DNA of 64,000 bases, from NCBI GenBank assembly GCA_964446955.1, contig CAYUQJ010000007.1, forward strand, positions 62,001-126,000. The letters are read 5' to 3'. The notes under the pieces are model-generated. The model was not told the origin of the DNA. It saw only the letters and a program-made list of their open reading frames with translations, and made no database searches. Made by a program: the position numbers and the translations under genes. Below, piece after piece: positions 43,484 to 52,839 of the stretch; position 1 is the stretch's first letter; every line of letters starts with the position of its first letter. The stretch is from Leptolinea sp964446955. Its GTDB lineage: Bacteria; Chloroflexota; Anaerolineae; Anaerolineales; Anaerolineaceae.

Positions 43484-44845
43484 TCACTCCGAAGGTTGGG
43501 GTGAGGCGGCTTCCACCTTTCGCAGGGTGCGGAAGCCCAGAACAATGATCAATCCTACCGTAAAAACGAAATATCCGCTCATGAGCCAGGCTTCGGCCAT
43601 GTAACCGGCGCCGGGCAGAATGACGAATGCCAGGGCGACCTTGATCACCATGCCCCAGAAGCCAACCCGCAGCGGCACGTCCGCGCGTCCCAGTGACAGC
43701 AGTAGAGGCCGGTTCCAGAACAGAATATTGGCCGTGCCGAATCCGGCCAGCAGGATCATCAACACCGGCAGCGACGGCAGGAACTCGGGGCGGTACACAT
43801 GGAACGACCGGCCGAAGATGGTCCAGTCGCGGAACAGCACCGGTTCGCCGAAGAGCATCAGCCCCATGGCGACGGCGCCCGTCCAGACCGCGGCGATGGT
43901 CGTCACGCGCGAAAGCAGCCGACGCAGTCTGCGCCAGTTGAAGCGCGCCACACACTTTGTGATCTCGGGGTAGGTGGTGCTGATGAACGGGGTGATGGGC
44001 ATCACCACGAGGTTAATGATGGCCAGAGCGGTCTTGAAATAGCCCGCTTCCAGCGGCGAGAAGAAGTAGCCCACCCACAGCACTTCACTATCGCGGGCCA
44101 CCATGTTGATGGTGCTGCTGAAATTGGTGCTCAACGAGAAGCGGATGAATTCGCGTCTGGGTGGGAGCAGGCTGAGGGGAGCTTTGTACCAGTCCTTCCC
44201 CAGCATGCGCGGCAGCCAGTACAGCGCCAGCACGATCGGCGCGAGCCCGAGGATCATCTTACCGGTCAGGTAGGCGACCAGCACGGTGATCAGCCCGGTC
44301 TGCGACACATAGGCGTACACCAGAATAACGGCGGTGGCCACGCTCTGGATGAAATTGATCAACGCCTGGCTGCGGTAATGACCGCCCACCTGCAATACGC
44401 CGGTGGCCGTCTCGGTGGTGATGTTCGACAGGATCGACAGTCCGTAGATCAGGAAGAGCGGCAGGGTGGTGGGGTCGTCAGCCAGGTGTTTGGCGGCCAG
44501 GGGAGCCAGCGCGGCCAGAATGCCGTACGCCAGCAGCGAGGTCAGTCCTTCGACCAACCCGGAGGCTTTGACGACCGCCGCGGCTGCCTGTTTCTCATCT
44601 TTGGCCAGGTGGTCACTCATGTACTTCACGACCACATCGCCCATTCGGAACGACAGCAGCCGGTTGACATTCGACACGGTACTGATGACGATGCCCAGCA
44701 CACCGAATACCCGCACACCGAGCAGGTTGGCGGTGATGATACTGAGCAGCGCGCTGATCACATTACTGGCAAACAGGTAGCCGGAATTCCGGACCACCCG
44801 GCCCAGAACATGGTCCTGCCGCCAGCGCGACACCAATCCGTTCAT
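43484..44845 (-). CDS. Polysaccharide flippase (Wzx/MATE-like)
   Basis: 453 residues with about twelve to fourteen helices, of the PST/MVF family. It opens with RNSGYLFASNVISALLSIITANLLGVRVFG, the normal first helix pair of O-antigen flippases. It would move the lipid-linked repeat across the membrane. Its start overlaps the epimerase stop by 4 bp (ATGA-like, 44842-44845), so translation is coupled. Confidence 0.88.
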   Translation of the reverse strand: MNGLVSRWRQDHVLGRVVRNSGYLFASNVISALLSIITANLLGVRVFGVLGIVISTVSNVNRLLSFRMGDVVVKYMSDHLAKDEKQAAAAVVKASGLVEGLTSLLAYGILAALAPLAAKHLADDPTTLPLFLIYGLSILSNITTETATGVLQVGGHYRSQALINFIQSVATAVILVYAYVSQTGLITVLVAYLTGKMILGLAPIVLALYWLPRMLGKDWYKAPLSLLPPRREFIRFSLSTNFSSTINMVARDSEVLWVGYFFSPLEAGYFKTALAIINLVVMPITPFISTTYPEITKCVARFNWRRLRRLLSRVTTIAAVWTGAVAMGLMLFGEPVLFRDWTIFGRSFHVYRPEFLPSLPVLMILLAGFGTANILFWNRPLLLSLGRADVPLRVGFWGMVIKVALAFVILPGAGYMAEAWLMSGYFVFTVGLIIVLGFRTLRKVEAASPQPSE

Positions 44846-45816
44846 GGGGTCAGAATTTGCTGCACCCAGTCCCGTTCCGCCAGATACCAGTTGACCAGGT
44901 TGGGGATGCCTTCCTCCAGTGATACCTGCGGTTTCCAGCCCAGCATGGACATGGCTTTTTCCACATTGGCGCTGTTCTCCAGCACATCGGCCGGATGGCG
45001 GTCCTGGTATATGATGTTGGCTTTTTTGCCAACCAGCGATTCGATGGTGTGGATCAGGTCATTCACGGTGATCACCTGATGACCGCCGAGGTTGATGATC
45101 TCATAGCCCACGGGTTTTAGCCCCAGAATGGTGCCGCGGGCGATGTCGTCCACATAGGTGAAGCCGCGAGACTGATTGCCGTCGCCGTTCACGCGCACCT
45201 CTCGTCCTTCGGTGATCCACTGGGCGAAGCGGAACATCACCATATCGGGGCGGGCTGCCGGTCCGTACACGGTGAAATAGCGAAACACCGTGACATCCAG
45301 ATCATGCAGGTAGTGGTAGCTGTGGCACAGGGCTTCCGCGCCTTTTTTGGAGGCGGCGTACGGTTGCAGCGGATAATCTGATGAAGCGGTTTCCGGGGTG
45401 GGAATGGGCGGGTTGGCCCCGTAAATACTGGATGTCGAAGCCAGGATGAATTTCTTTGTCCCCGCGCGGATAGCCACCTCGAGCATGTTCAGCGTGCCGG
45501 TGACGTTGGTATCCACGTACACCCAGGGATTCTCGACTGACTGGCGTACACCGGCGCGGGCAGCCAGGTTGATGACCGCGTCGTAGGGACCTTTGTCCAC
45601 CAGGGCCAGGGCAGCCTGTTTGTCTGAAATGTCCATTTTGACGAATTCAAACGGCTCCTGTTTGAGGAGACGCGCGAGGCGGTATTCCTTCATCCGCGGG
45701 TCGTAGGCATCGTTCATGTTGTCGAGACCCACGACGGAGTGGCCATCGTCCATCAGCATCTGACTGACGCGCGAAGCGATGAAACCGGCCGCGCCGGTGA
45801 TCAGATACCGTCCCAT
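44842..45816 (-). CDS. NAD-dependent sugar epimerase (UDP-glucuronate 4-epimerase-like)
   Basis: 324 residues, extended SDR fold. TGAAGFIASRVSQML is the NAD loop, GLDNMNDAYDPRMKEYRLARL resembles UDP-glucuronate/UDP-glucose 4-epimerases, STSSIYG and YAASKKGAEAL give the catalytic Ser-Tyr-Lys, and RYFTVYGPAARPDM follows. It probably epimerises the UDP-uronic acid made by the neighbouring dehydrogenase. Shares a base with the dehydrogenase stop at 45816. Confidence 0.88.
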   Translation of the reverse strand: MGRYLITGAAGFIASRVSQMLMDDGHSVVGLDNMNDAYDPRMKEYRLARLLKQEPFEFVKMDISDKQAALALVDKGPYDAVINLAARAGVRQSVENPWVYVDTNVTGTLNMLEVAIRAGTKKFILASTSSIYGANPPIPTPETASSDYPLQPYAASKKGAEALCHSYHYLHDLDVTVFRYFTVYGPAARPDMVMFRFAQWITEGREVRVNGDGNQSRGFTYVDDIARGTILGLKPVGYEIINLGGHQVITVNDLIHTIESLVGKKANIIYQDRHPADVLENSANVEKAMSMLGWKPQVSLEEGIPNLVNWYLAERDWVQQILTP

Positions 45817-47132
45817 TACAACCTCACAACTTTCGGGTTGTCGCGTCCCGCCTCGCCCAGGGCGTTGCGGGTGTCAATGATCAGCGCGGCGTTCTGCAGG
45901 ATGGCTTTGTAATCGTAGGTCGTGTGATTGGTGACGATCACCACACAGTCGGCGTCTTTGACGGCTTTTGTCAGGTCCGGAACGGATTTCAGGCTCCAGT
46001 TGTCATGTGATATGGAAGCGATGCGCGGGTCATGGTAGCTGACGTCCGCGCCTTTTTGCAACAGCAGGTGGATCACGTCAAGAGCGGGGGATTCGCGCAG
46101 GTCGTCAATATCCGGTTTATAGGCGGCGCCCAGAACCAGCACCTTGCTGCCGTTGATGGCTTTCCTGCGGTCGTTCAGTGCGTCCTGCGTCTTGGTGACC
46201 ACGAAACGCGGCATGCCGGTGTTGATCTCGGATGCCAGTTCAATGAAGCGCGCAGTGTAGTTGAGGGCTTTCAGCTTCCAGGACAGGTAGAGCGGATCGA
46301 TGGGAATACAATGGCCGCCCAGACCGGGTCCGGGTGAGAACTTCATAAAACCGAACGGTTTGGTGGCGGCGGCGTCGATAACTTCCCAGACATCAATGCC
46401 CAACCGGTCGCAGATCAGCGCCAGTTCGTTCACCATGCCGATGTTGATCATGCGGAAGGTGTTTTCCAGCAGTTTGGCCATCTCAGCCACTTCAGCGGAT
46501 GAGACAGGGACGACCGTTTCCAACGCACCGGAATACCAGGCTGAAGCCACCTTGCTGCACGATGGGGTTATGCCGCCCATTACCTTGGGTGTGTTGATGG
46601 TGGTGTAATCGGTACGACCGGGGTCAACCCGTTCGGGGGAGAAGGCCAGGAAAACATCTTTGCCCACTTCCAATCCGGCTTCCTGATTCAGGCGAGGCAG
46701 GATCAATTCGCGGGTCGTGCCGGGGTATGTGGTCGATTCGAGGACGATCACCATGCCGGCATGGACATATTTGGAGAGTTCATCGGTGGCGCTGACAATA
46801 AAGGAAAGGTCCGGGTCGCCGGTCTTGCGCAGCGGGGTGGGGACGCAGATGCTGACCGCGTCCAGCTCTTTGATGGCGGAAAAGTCCGTGGTCGGAATGA
46901 GTTTGCCGGATTTGACCAGCGCGGACACGGTTTCGGAGGGAACATCCAGAACGTAACTCTCTCCTTTTAAGAGCGAATCCACCTTGCTTTGCATGGGCTC
47001 AATACCCGTAACCGTAAAACCAGCTTCGGCAAAAACAACGGCAAGCGGTAATCCGACATACCCGAGCCCCAAAATGCCAATGCGGGCGGTCTTTGATTCA
47101 AAGCGTTCAATAAGTTGCTTCTGATAATCCAT
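45816..47132 (-). CDS. Nucleotide-sugar dehydrogenase (WbpA type)
   Basis: 438 residues of the UDP-glucose/GDP-mannose dehydrogenase family. GILGLGYVGLPLAVVFAEAG is the NAD loop; TPLRKTGDPDLSFIVSATD and ESTTYPGTTRE are typical of the UDP-N-acetylglucosamine 6-dehydrogenase (WbpA/VipA) branch; GLGGHCIPIDPLYLSWKLK has the catalytic Cys. It oxidises C6 twice with NAD to give a UDP-uronic acid. First gene of the exopolysaccharide run, 9 bp after the UDG gene. Confidence 0.88.
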   Translation of the reverse strand: MDYQKQLIERFESKTARIGILGLGYVGLPLAVVFAEAGFTVTGIEPMQSKVDSLLKGESYVLDVPSETVSALVKSGKLIPTTDFSAIKELDAVSICVPTPLRKTGDPDLSFIVSATDELSKYVHAGMVIVLESTTYPGTTRELILPRLNQEAGLEVGKDVFLAFSPERVDPGRTDYTTINTPKVMGGITPSCSKVASAWYSGALETVVPVSSAEVAEMAKLLENTFRMINIGMVNELALICDRLGIDVWEVIDAAATKPFGFMKFSPGPGLGGHCIPIDPLYLSWKLKALNYTARFIELASEINTGMPRFVVTKTQDALNDRRKAINGSKVLVLGAAYKPDIDDLRESPALDVIHLLLQKGADVSYHDPRIASISHDNWSLKSVPDLTKAVKDADCVVIVTNHTTYDYKAILQNAALIIDTRNALGEAGRDNPKVVRL

Positions 47133-47141
47133 TTTGTCCTC

Positions 47142-47792
47142 TTAAAAGAGACTGAGTTGTGTGGCGTTTTCCGCCGGGTCAACCGGTTCATCCGGTTTGG
47201 GTGTGACAGCCGGACGGGCTGCGACATGTTGTTTGATCAATTCTCCCAGATGGGTGAAATCACGTTCAACGGTTGATTTTAATGCCGGTTGGTGCAAAGC
47301 GGCAGCCGGATGATACATGGGAACGACCAGACGGCCGTTCACGGTTCCGGGTTGTCCATGCGCCGAACCGATGCGTGCGAGGGGGAAATACATCGCCATG
47401 GAAAAGCGTCCAAGTGTAACGATAACCTGTGGATTGATGGCATCGATCTGGCCTTCAAGGTAATCACGGCAGGCGGCCAGCTCTTCAGGGAGCGGATCGC
47501 GGTTACCGGGCGGACGGCATTTTACCACATTGGTAATGAACACATCGCCCCGTGTCAGGCCGGCTTTTGCCAGCAATTCATCAAGGAAACTGCCTGCCGC
47601 ACCAACAAATGGCCGGCCCTGTTCATTTTCGTAAAAACCGGGGCCTTCACCGATCAACATGATCCGCGCGTCAGCGGGGCCTTCTCCGGGTACAGCCATT
47701 TTGCGGGAGAAATGCAGATCGCATTTCTGACAGGTGGAAATCTGGCGGGCGATTTGGGTAAGTTTCTCTTCAGGTGTCATGTCAGGGTTCAT
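47142..47792 (-). CDS. udg: Uracil-DNA glycosylase, family 4 (Fe-S)
   Basis: 216 residues. Motif A is GEGPGFYENEQGRPFVGAAG; motif B is MYHPAAAL. The four cluster cysteines are Cys21, Cys24, Cys92 (VVKCRPPGNRDP) and Cys108 (ELAACRD). It removes uracil from DNA to start base-excision repair. The C-terminal tail after VTPKPDE is short and charged. It lies on the minus strand after rimI (17-bp gap) and before the dehydrogenase. Confidence 0.93.
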   Translation of the reverse strand: MNPDMTPEEKLTQIARQISTCQKCDLHFSRKMAVPGEGPADARIMLIGEGPGFYENEQGRPFVGAAGSFLDELLAKAGLTRGDVFITNVVKCRPPGNRDPLPEELAACRDYLEGQIDAINPQVIVTLGRFSMAMYFPLARIGSAHGQPGTVNGRLVVPMYHPAAALHQPALKSTVERDFTHLGELIKQHVAARPAVTPKPDEPVDPAENATQLSLF

Positions 47793-47808
47793 GCTTACCT
47801 CCAGAAAT

Positions 47809-48339
47809 TCAATCAGTGTCCAATGCGAGAAACTTGGATTCAGTGGCAGTCAGTTTTTCAAGGGTCATGTCATCCAGATTCATCAGCAGGGCGTCTTCGT
47901 GATTGTCCGCGTAGTAGTTCTTACGCGTACCAACTACGGTAAAGCCGAATTTTTCATACAGACCGATGGCAGAGCGATTGCCAACCCGTACTTCCAACTG
48001 GGCATGGTCCGCTCCTTCACGGCAGACTTCTTTCAGCGCGTGCAGCATCAACTGCCAGCCGATACCATTGCAGCGGTATTGCGGCGCGATGGCGAAGGTG
48101 GCCACGTGAGCTTCGTCTTCAATAAGGAAGATCACGATCATTCCGAGAATCTTTTTCCGTTCGTTGTCGTCTTTCGTGGCTGCCACAAAACAACGTGATA
48201 CTTTGCTATCGGTCAATTCATACACATACGAATTGAATGACCAGGGCAGGGTGAATGAATCCAGTTCAATGCGATAGACCTGGGGAAGGTCATCCAGTGT
48301 CATGGGACGCATGATCAAGGAATCAAGCAGGGGATTCAC
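47809..48339 (-). CDS. rimI: Ribosomal protein S18-alanine N-acetyltransferase
   Basis: 176 residues, GNAT fold. MTLDDLPQVYRIELDSFTLPWSF is the usual RimI N-terminus; VATFAIAPQYRCNGIGWQLMLHAL is the acetyl-CoA loop (Q/R-x2-G-x-G/A variant); LEVRVGNRSAIGLYEKFGFTVVGTRKNYY is the C-terminal RimI block. It acetylates the N-terminal Ala of S18 after Met removal. Its start overlaps the tsaB stop by 4 bp. Confidence 0.92.
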   Translation of the reverse strand: MNPLLDSLIMRPMTLDDLPQVYRIELDSFTLPWSFNSYVYELTDSKVSRCFVAATKDDNERKKILGMIVIFLIEDEAHVATFAIAPQYRCNGIGWQLMLHALKEVCREGADHAQLEVRVGNRSAIGLYEKFGFTVVGTRKNYYADNHEDALLMNLDDMTLEKLTATESKFLALDTD

Positions 48340-49004
48340 GACGCGATCACCTCGTTTACGTGCAGATAAATGGGCGCGAGGGTGACCGGGTCATCCGCCT
48401 GTCCGGCTGAGATCTTGTTCCAGCCCAATTCCGCCAGTACCGAGGGACGACGCATACAGCAGGCTGGGGAGGCAACGTGCGCGTTCTTCCATTTGCGGGA
48501 AAGTATCTGCCGTTCTTCGCCGGTCATTTCGCCGCAGATGATGGATCCTTGATGGATCTCATCAGAAAGATCCTGCGCAGTTAGCACTTTCATCTCCCCC
48601 GTGAATTTCCAAATATTCTCCGAGTAATGATACCAGCCGACCGCCAACCGTGTGCGTCCCGCAGGTAGCACTACAGCCATTGGAAAGTCGGAGGGTTGTT
48701 GAACTGAGGCAACGATATCAAACGATGGGATGCCGGCAACGGGAATTTTCAATGCCAGCGCCAATCCTTTGATGAATGCCAGCCCGACCCGCAGACTGGT
48801 GAATGAGCCGGGTCCAGTTGCCACTGCCAGGCCGGTCAGATCGGTTGGAACAGCACCGCTTTGTTTAAGCATACGCTGGACTGATGGCGCCAGTTCCACG
48901 GTGTGCCGGGCGCGGCTCTGCCATACCATTTCCGAGAGAACCTTGTTTCCGTCGTATAACGCCAACCCAAGAGCGGGTGTTGAGGTATCCACGGCAAGCA
49001 GCAT
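48336..49004 (-). CDS. tsaB: TsaB, t6A tRNA modification subunit
   Basis: About 222 residues. LLAVDTSTPALGLALYDG, SGAVPTDLTGLAVATGPGSFTSLRVGLAFIKGLALAL are the ASKHA-like TsaB signatures. TsaB pairs with TsaD and TsaE to add threonylcarbamoyl to A37 of ANN-decoding tRNAs. ATG 49002-49004 follows the tsaE stop by one base. The tsaE-tsaB-rimI order is common. Confidence 0.93.
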   Translation of the reverse strand: MLLAVDTSTPALGLALYDGNKVLSEMVWQSRARHTVELAPSVQRMLKQSGAVPTDLTGLAVATGPGSFTSLRVGLAFIKGLALALKIPVAGIPSFDIVASVQQPSDFPMAVVLPAGRTRLAVGWYHYSENIWKFTGEMKVLTAQDLSDEIHQGSIICGEMTGEERQILSRKWKNAHVASPACCMRRPSVLAELGWNKISAGQADDPVTLAPIYLHVNEVIAS

Positions 49005-49005
49005 G

Positions 49006-49500
49006 TCAGGCTCCCACAACCCGGCTCTTAAATTGGTCCATCAGGGTCTGGCTGCGCGGACCGTGAGCTGTGAACAGCAGGCCGCGCTGCTCATCTGACA
49101 TCCATTTCATATGTATCCAGAGGGCGTTTTCCGGCAGGGCTTCTTTTATCCGTTCCGCCCATTCGACCAGTAAGGTTCCTTCTTCCAGCATGCGGTCCAT
49201 GTCAAGGTCTATGGCTTCATCAGAGGTTTCGATGCGGTAGGCATCCATGTGATACAGGATCTCTCCAGATTTGCGGTGATATTCGTTAATCAAGACGAAC
49301 GTGGGGCTGGAAACCGTATCGATGGACTCCCAACCTGCTGCGATCCCCTGTACCAGCGTGGTCTTGCCGGCGCCCAGGTCACCGCTCAGACAGATAAGAT
49401 CTCCCCTGGTCAATAACGAGCCAATCCGGGAGCCCAGCCGGCGGGTTTGCTCCGGACTGCGGCTGAAAAATTCAAAGCTGTGTGCGTCCATGATTGGCAT
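49006..49500 (-). CDS. tsaE: TsaE, t6A ATPase
   Basis: 164 residues. P-loop GDLGAGKTTLVQG (residues 40-52), SSPTFVLINEYH and HMDAYRIE form the standard TsaE core; TLLVEWAERIKEAL ends it. It drives the TsaBD modification cycle by ATP hydrolysis. Stop of the GT28 gene is 4 bp upstream. Confidence 0.93.
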   Translation of the reverse strand: MPIMDAHSFEFFSRSPEQTRRLGSRIGSLLTRGDLICLSGDLGAGKTTLVQGIAAGWESIDTVSSPTFVLINEYHRKSGEILYHMDAYRIETSDEAIDLDMDRMLEEGTLLVEWAERIKEALPENALWIHMKWMSDEQRGLLFTAHGPRSQTLMDQFKSRVVGA

Positions 49501-49503
49501 ACG

Positions 49504-50655
49504 TTAAACCTGCTCCGGTTTTTTGATCCCGACGTGTGCAGCCAGGATGCGCGCGATATCGCGTGCGGCCTGAGGACGGGCAATCCTGCGGCAGGCGGAA
49601 GCCACCTGCCAGCGTAATTCCGGTGCGTTCAACCAGGACCGTAACGTAGCCACAACCTGTTCTGGTTCCGGAGCCCAGACCCCGGCACCTTCATTTACAA
49701 CATAATCCACGTTGCCATCTTCCTGGCCGGGCATTTTGCTGTAAAGGATAATTGGAAGTCCTGAAATGCAAGCCTCGCTGATCGTTCCGGGGCCGGCTTT
49801 TGTCACCAGTACATTGGCTGCCTGCATGAACTCGGGCATGTTTCTGACAAAGCCATAGATGGAAACCGGAATATTCCAGTTGTATTGTTCCATCCGCCTT
49901 TTCATGTCCCGATTACGACCCGTAATGACGGCCATAGCCACATCAAGCTGAGCTTTATTGATGGCATATGCTGTTTTTTCCAGGGGTCCCATGCCTTCAC
50001 CACCGCCAACCAGCAGGATAATTGGGATATCCTGAGGCCATCCAAGTTCTTTCCGGATATCGAGCGATTCTTTCTCTTTATGACAGAACCTGTCTGCCAC
50101 CGGCAAGCCAACAACGGTCAATTTCTCTTGCGGAATCCCGAATTTAATGCCGTTCTGCCTAGCGCTTTCTGTTGGAACGATAATGAGGTCTGCCCTGTTA
50201 TCAAACCAGGCGGCATGCGTTGAAACCATATCGGTTACAACTGTGATGAACGGATATTTTTTGCGTTTGAACGTGCGCAGGACAGGTGTGTTCATCAGGG
50301 GATGAACACTAACGATAAGATCGCATGGATGTTCTTCCACCAGCCGGTATATCGATCGACGGATGTATGGCCATGCCATATTGTTGATATTCCGAATGCG
50401 GTGCGGGTTGTTGGTTTGCCGAAAACCGAAGCCCCAGGCAGAGGGCATACGCGATAAAGGCGGATAGATCTCCGGAGCTTTATTCAGGGGAGGCGGTGCA
50501 TATTCACGGAACAGATCGACCATTTCATATGTCATCCGGTTGGGAAATTCCAGGTCAATGGCCTCAATGATCGCTTCCGTGGCGCTTCGATGTCCGCCGC
50601 CGGTATCAGAAAACAGGAACAGTATATGAGGTGTATCAGGTTGAAGAATTCGCAT
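49504..50655 (-). CDS. GT28 glycolipid synthase (MGDG synthase-like)
   Basis: 383 residues. FLFSDTGGGHRSATEAIIEAI is the MGDG synthase/UgtP N-terminal loop; TVVTDMVSTHAAWF and VTKAGPGTISEACISGLPIILYSKMPGQEDGN are the acceptor and donor sites of the MurG/MGDG group. It likely adds glucose or galactose to diacylglycerol. The start lies inside the DUF951 gene (20-bp overlap). Confidence 0.88.
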   Translation of the reverse strand: MRILQPDTPHILFLFSDTGGGHRSATEAIIEAIDLEFPNRMTYEMVDLFREYAPPPLNKAPEIYPPLSRMPSAWGFGFRQTNNPHRIRNINNMAWPYIRRSIYRLVEEHPCDLIVSVHPLMNTPVLRTFKRKKYPFITVVTDMVSTHAAWFDNRADLIIVPTESARQNGIKFGIPQEKLTVVGLPVADRFCHKEKESLDIRKELGWPQDIPIILLVGGGEGMGPLEKTAYAINKAQLDVAMAVITGRNRDMKRRMEQYNWNIPVSIYGFVRNMPEFMQAANVLVTKAGPGTISEACISGLPIILYSKMPGQEDGNVDYVVNEGAGVWAPEPEQVVATLRSWLNAPELRWQVASACRRIARPQAARDIARILAAHVGIKKPEQV

Positions 50656-50845
50656 TTGGATCCTTCGGAATATGCTTTTTCAGGCGTCGGGCCAGTTCTC
50701 GGCGTGAAAGGATCACCTTCCTTTTACAGACACAACATTCCAGGCCGATATCTGCACCCAGTCGTATGATCTTCCATTCATAACTTCCGCATGGATGCGG
50801 CTTACGGAGCCGGACAATATCATCAAGAGCAATTTCAGGGAGCAC
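50636..50845 (-). CDS. DUF951 family protein
   Basis: 69 residues. The DUF951 pattern is plain: DIVRLRKPHPCGSYEWKIIRLGADIGLECCVCKRKVILSRRELARRLKK, with Cys residues that may bind a metal or nucleic acid. Such proteins are small, basic and often sit in translation operons. It heads the tsaE-tsaB-rimI operon here. Function unknown. Confidence 0.88.
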   Translation of the reverse strand: MLPEIALDDIVRLRKPHPCGSYEWKIIRLGADIGLECCVCKRKVILSRRELARRLKKHIPKDPNANSST

Positions 50846-50892
50846 GCGAAAAATTATACTCTACCCTGCATGATATAATCTTTTCACCTTTT

Positions 50893-51534
50893 ATGCTTGA
50901 TCTTGATGCTGCGACGATCCTTTCACGGGTCATAATTCTGATAATCGCGTTTACCGTGCACGAATTCGCGCATGCTTTTGTGGCGAATGCCTTTGGGGAT
51001 GAAACCCCGCGCCTAAACGGGCGTTTGACATTGAACCCGATTTCGCACCTTGATCCGATGGGATCGCTACTGCTTGTCGTTGCCGGGTTTGGTTGGGCAA
51101 AACCGGTTCCCATCAATCCATATGTGTTGCGGCAGCGTTCCCGTTCTGCCGTGATGTGGGTTTCGTTGGCCGGTCCGCTCTCCAACCTTGTTATGGCCAT
51201 ATTGGCTGTGTTGCCCGTCCGGTTTGGATTGGTTTCAATGAGTTCAGTGCCGGGAAGGTTTTTCCCGTCGCCTATTGAATTTATCGTTGAATTTGTTGCA
51301 ATCAACCTGCTGTTGTTTGTGTTCAACCTTTTGCCCATTTCTCCACTGGATGGCGAAAAGGTGCTTGAATACTTTATTCCCCCCCGCGCGTCCGCGTTTT
51401 TTGAACGAATCCGGCCATATGGCCCGGTTATCCTTATGGTCGTGGTTTTTGTGCTGCCATATTTGGGTATCAACATAATTGGCGAATTACTCCGGTTTAT
51501 TGCCGGTATCTTTTTCTCGGTTTTTCTGGGATAA
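50893..51534 (+). CDS. Site-2 protease family (M50) membrane peptidase
   Basis: 213 residues. HEFAH (residues 23-27) is the zinc motif in helix one; NLLPISPLDGEKVL is the second metal site with its Asp. There is no PDZ domain, so this is the short site-2-protease group (rhomboid-independent S2P, SpoIVFB-like size). It may release membrane-bound regulators. It diverges from the DUF951 operon; ATG 50893 was chosen because the longer frame overlaps DUF951 in the antisense direction. Confidence 0.88.
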   Translation: MLDLDAATILSRVIILIIAFTVHEFAHAFVANAFGDETPRLNGRLTLNPISHLDPMGSLLLVVAGFGWAKPVPINPYVLRQRSRSAVMWVSLAGPLSNLVMAILAVLPVRFGLVSMSSVPGRFFPSPIEFIVEFVAINLLLFVFNLLPISPLDGEKVLEYFIPPRASAFFERIRPYGPVILMVVVFVLPYLGINIIGELLRFIAGIFFSVFLG

Positions 51535-51540
51535 AACTTT

Positions 51541-52506
51541 ATGACAGAACTGATTACCATCATTGGTCTGGACCGAATCGGGATCTCATTGGGGATGGCC
51601 ATAAAGAAGAAAGAGCCATCTATTGTTTGTGCCGGGTTTGATCAAAATCAGTTTCATACCCGCATGGCCGGGGAAAAAGCGGCATTTGACCGGATTGAGA
51701 ACAATCTGCATAAGGCAGTGGAAAAAGCGGATATCGTCATTCTGAATTCCCTTCCTCTGGATGTGACCGAATGGATGGCGGATATCAGCCGGAGTATGAA
51801 AGAAGGTGCGATACTCGTGAGTATGGCACCGGTCCACGCGCTGGCGGGAAAATGGGCGGAGGAAAACCTTCCGGAAGGCAGATGGTTTATCAATGCGACA
51901 TTCAGCATCAATGGACGGTTTCTGGATGACGAAGAGTGTTCAGCCGATTTGTTTACTGAAAGTGTGATGATACTCTCCGCACCGCCAAACACACATGAAG
52001 ATGCTGTTCAAAAAATACTTGACCTGGCAGCCGTAGTGGGTGCAAATCCCATGTTCTCCGATCCTGTAGAAGCAGATGGGTTTCTGTCACAATCAGATCT
52101 ATTCCCGCGGATCGTAAACCTGATGGTATTGCAGGGGTTAAAAAAGCAATCCGGTTGGTCTGACGCTCAAAAAATGACCGGATCGAACTTTTGGAATCTA
52201 TCGAAAATGCTGTTTGAATTTCCGTCCGGTGAATCTGCGCATTTCGAGATGAAAGCCCATAAGGCGAATATGCTGTCATTACTGGATATGCTCCGGAACC
52301 AGATCGATTCAATGCAGGAAACGCTTGAAAACGATGACAATATTGCTGTAGAGACGTCCATACAAAAAATGCTTGATGAGCACAATGTGTGGATGACACG
52401 TCGAAAGACCGGCAAGTGGGACGCGAAGGAAGCTGAAGAAGAAGCCAAACCCAAGGGGATCTGGCATAAGCTTTTTGGCATTCGCACACCCGGCAAAAAA
52501 TCCTGA
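51541..52506 (+). CDS. Prephenate dehydrogenase-like protein
   Basis: 321 residues. IIGLDRIGISLGMAIKKK is a modified NAD loop, with Asp-Arg between the glycines, and ADIVILNSLPLDVTEWMADISRSMKEGAILVSMAPVHALAGKWAEE follows the TyrA NAD-domain course. The C-terminal half is helical, as in TyrA. The LINAT-FSINGRF stretch replaces the usual HPM(A/F)G motif, so the substrate may differ from prephenate. 6 bp after the M50 gene, probably cotranscribed. Confidence 0.7.
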   Translation: MTELITIIGLDRIGISLGMAIKKKEPSIVCAGFDQNQFHTRMAGEKAAFDRIENNLHKAVEKADIVILNSLPLDVTEWMADISRSMKEGAILVSMAPVHALAGKWAEENLPEGRWFINATFSINGRFLDDEECSADLFTESVMILSAPPNTHEDAVQKILDLAAVVGANPMFSDPVEADGFLSQSDLFPRIVNLMVLQGLKKQSGWSDAQKMTGSNFWNLSKMLFEFPSGESAHFEMKAHKANMLSLLDMLRNQIDSMQETLENDDNIAVETSIQKMLDEHNVWMTRRKTGKWDAKEAEEEAKPKGIWHKLFGIRTPGKKS

Positions 52507-52513
52507 TCACAAC

Positions 52514-52774
52514 ATGGCATATTTTTGCTATATTGTTGAGTGCGCTGACGGGTCATATTACACCGGATGGAGCACAGACCCTGAAAGACGGTTAAAAGTT
52601 CATAACGCAGGCCGGGGAGCAAAGTATACCCGGCAGCATGGTCCGGTAAAACTGGTGTATGTTGAACCGGTGGAAAATCTTTCTGCCGCATTGAAACGGG
52701 AACGGGCAATAAAATCGCTGGATCACCGGCGCAAGTTTAAATTGGTGGAGGGTTATTCATCCACCAATCAATGA
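52514..52774 (+). CDS. GIY-YIG nuclease-domain protein
   Basis: 86 residues. The GIY-YIG fold shows as CYIVECADGSYYTGWSTDPERRLKVHNAGRGAKYTRQHGPVKLVYVE, with catalytic Arg and Tyr, and ALKRERAIKSLDHRRK with the Glu metal ligand. Single-domain YhbQ/UPF0213 type. ATG 52514 follows the previous stop by 7 bp. Confidence 0.9.
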   Translation: MAYFCYIVECADGSYYTGWSTDPERRLKVHNAGRGAKYTRQHGPVKLVYVEPVENLSAALKRERAIKSLDHRRKFKLVEGYSSTNQ

Positions 52775-52790
52775 GTGAAAACGGATGTGA

Positions 52791-52828
52791 AATAAAAAAA
52801 CTCCCGGCAGATGACGGGAGTCTTGTTT
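52791..52828 (-). terminator. Intrinsic terminator of the phosphoribosyltransferase gene
   Basis: ACTCCCG (52800-52806) and CGGGAGT (52815-52821) form a 7-bp stem with an 8-nt loop. On the minus strand it is followed by seven T residues, so it ends the minus-strand gene. On the plus strand TCTTGTTT gives a weaker second exit. Confidence 0.82.
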
Positions 52829-52839
52829 GGATGACTATT

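Noticed and set aside
43799..45079. 426-aa plus-strand frame opposite flippase and epimerase
   Set aside because: His/Gln/Arg-rich shadow spanning two well-supported genes.
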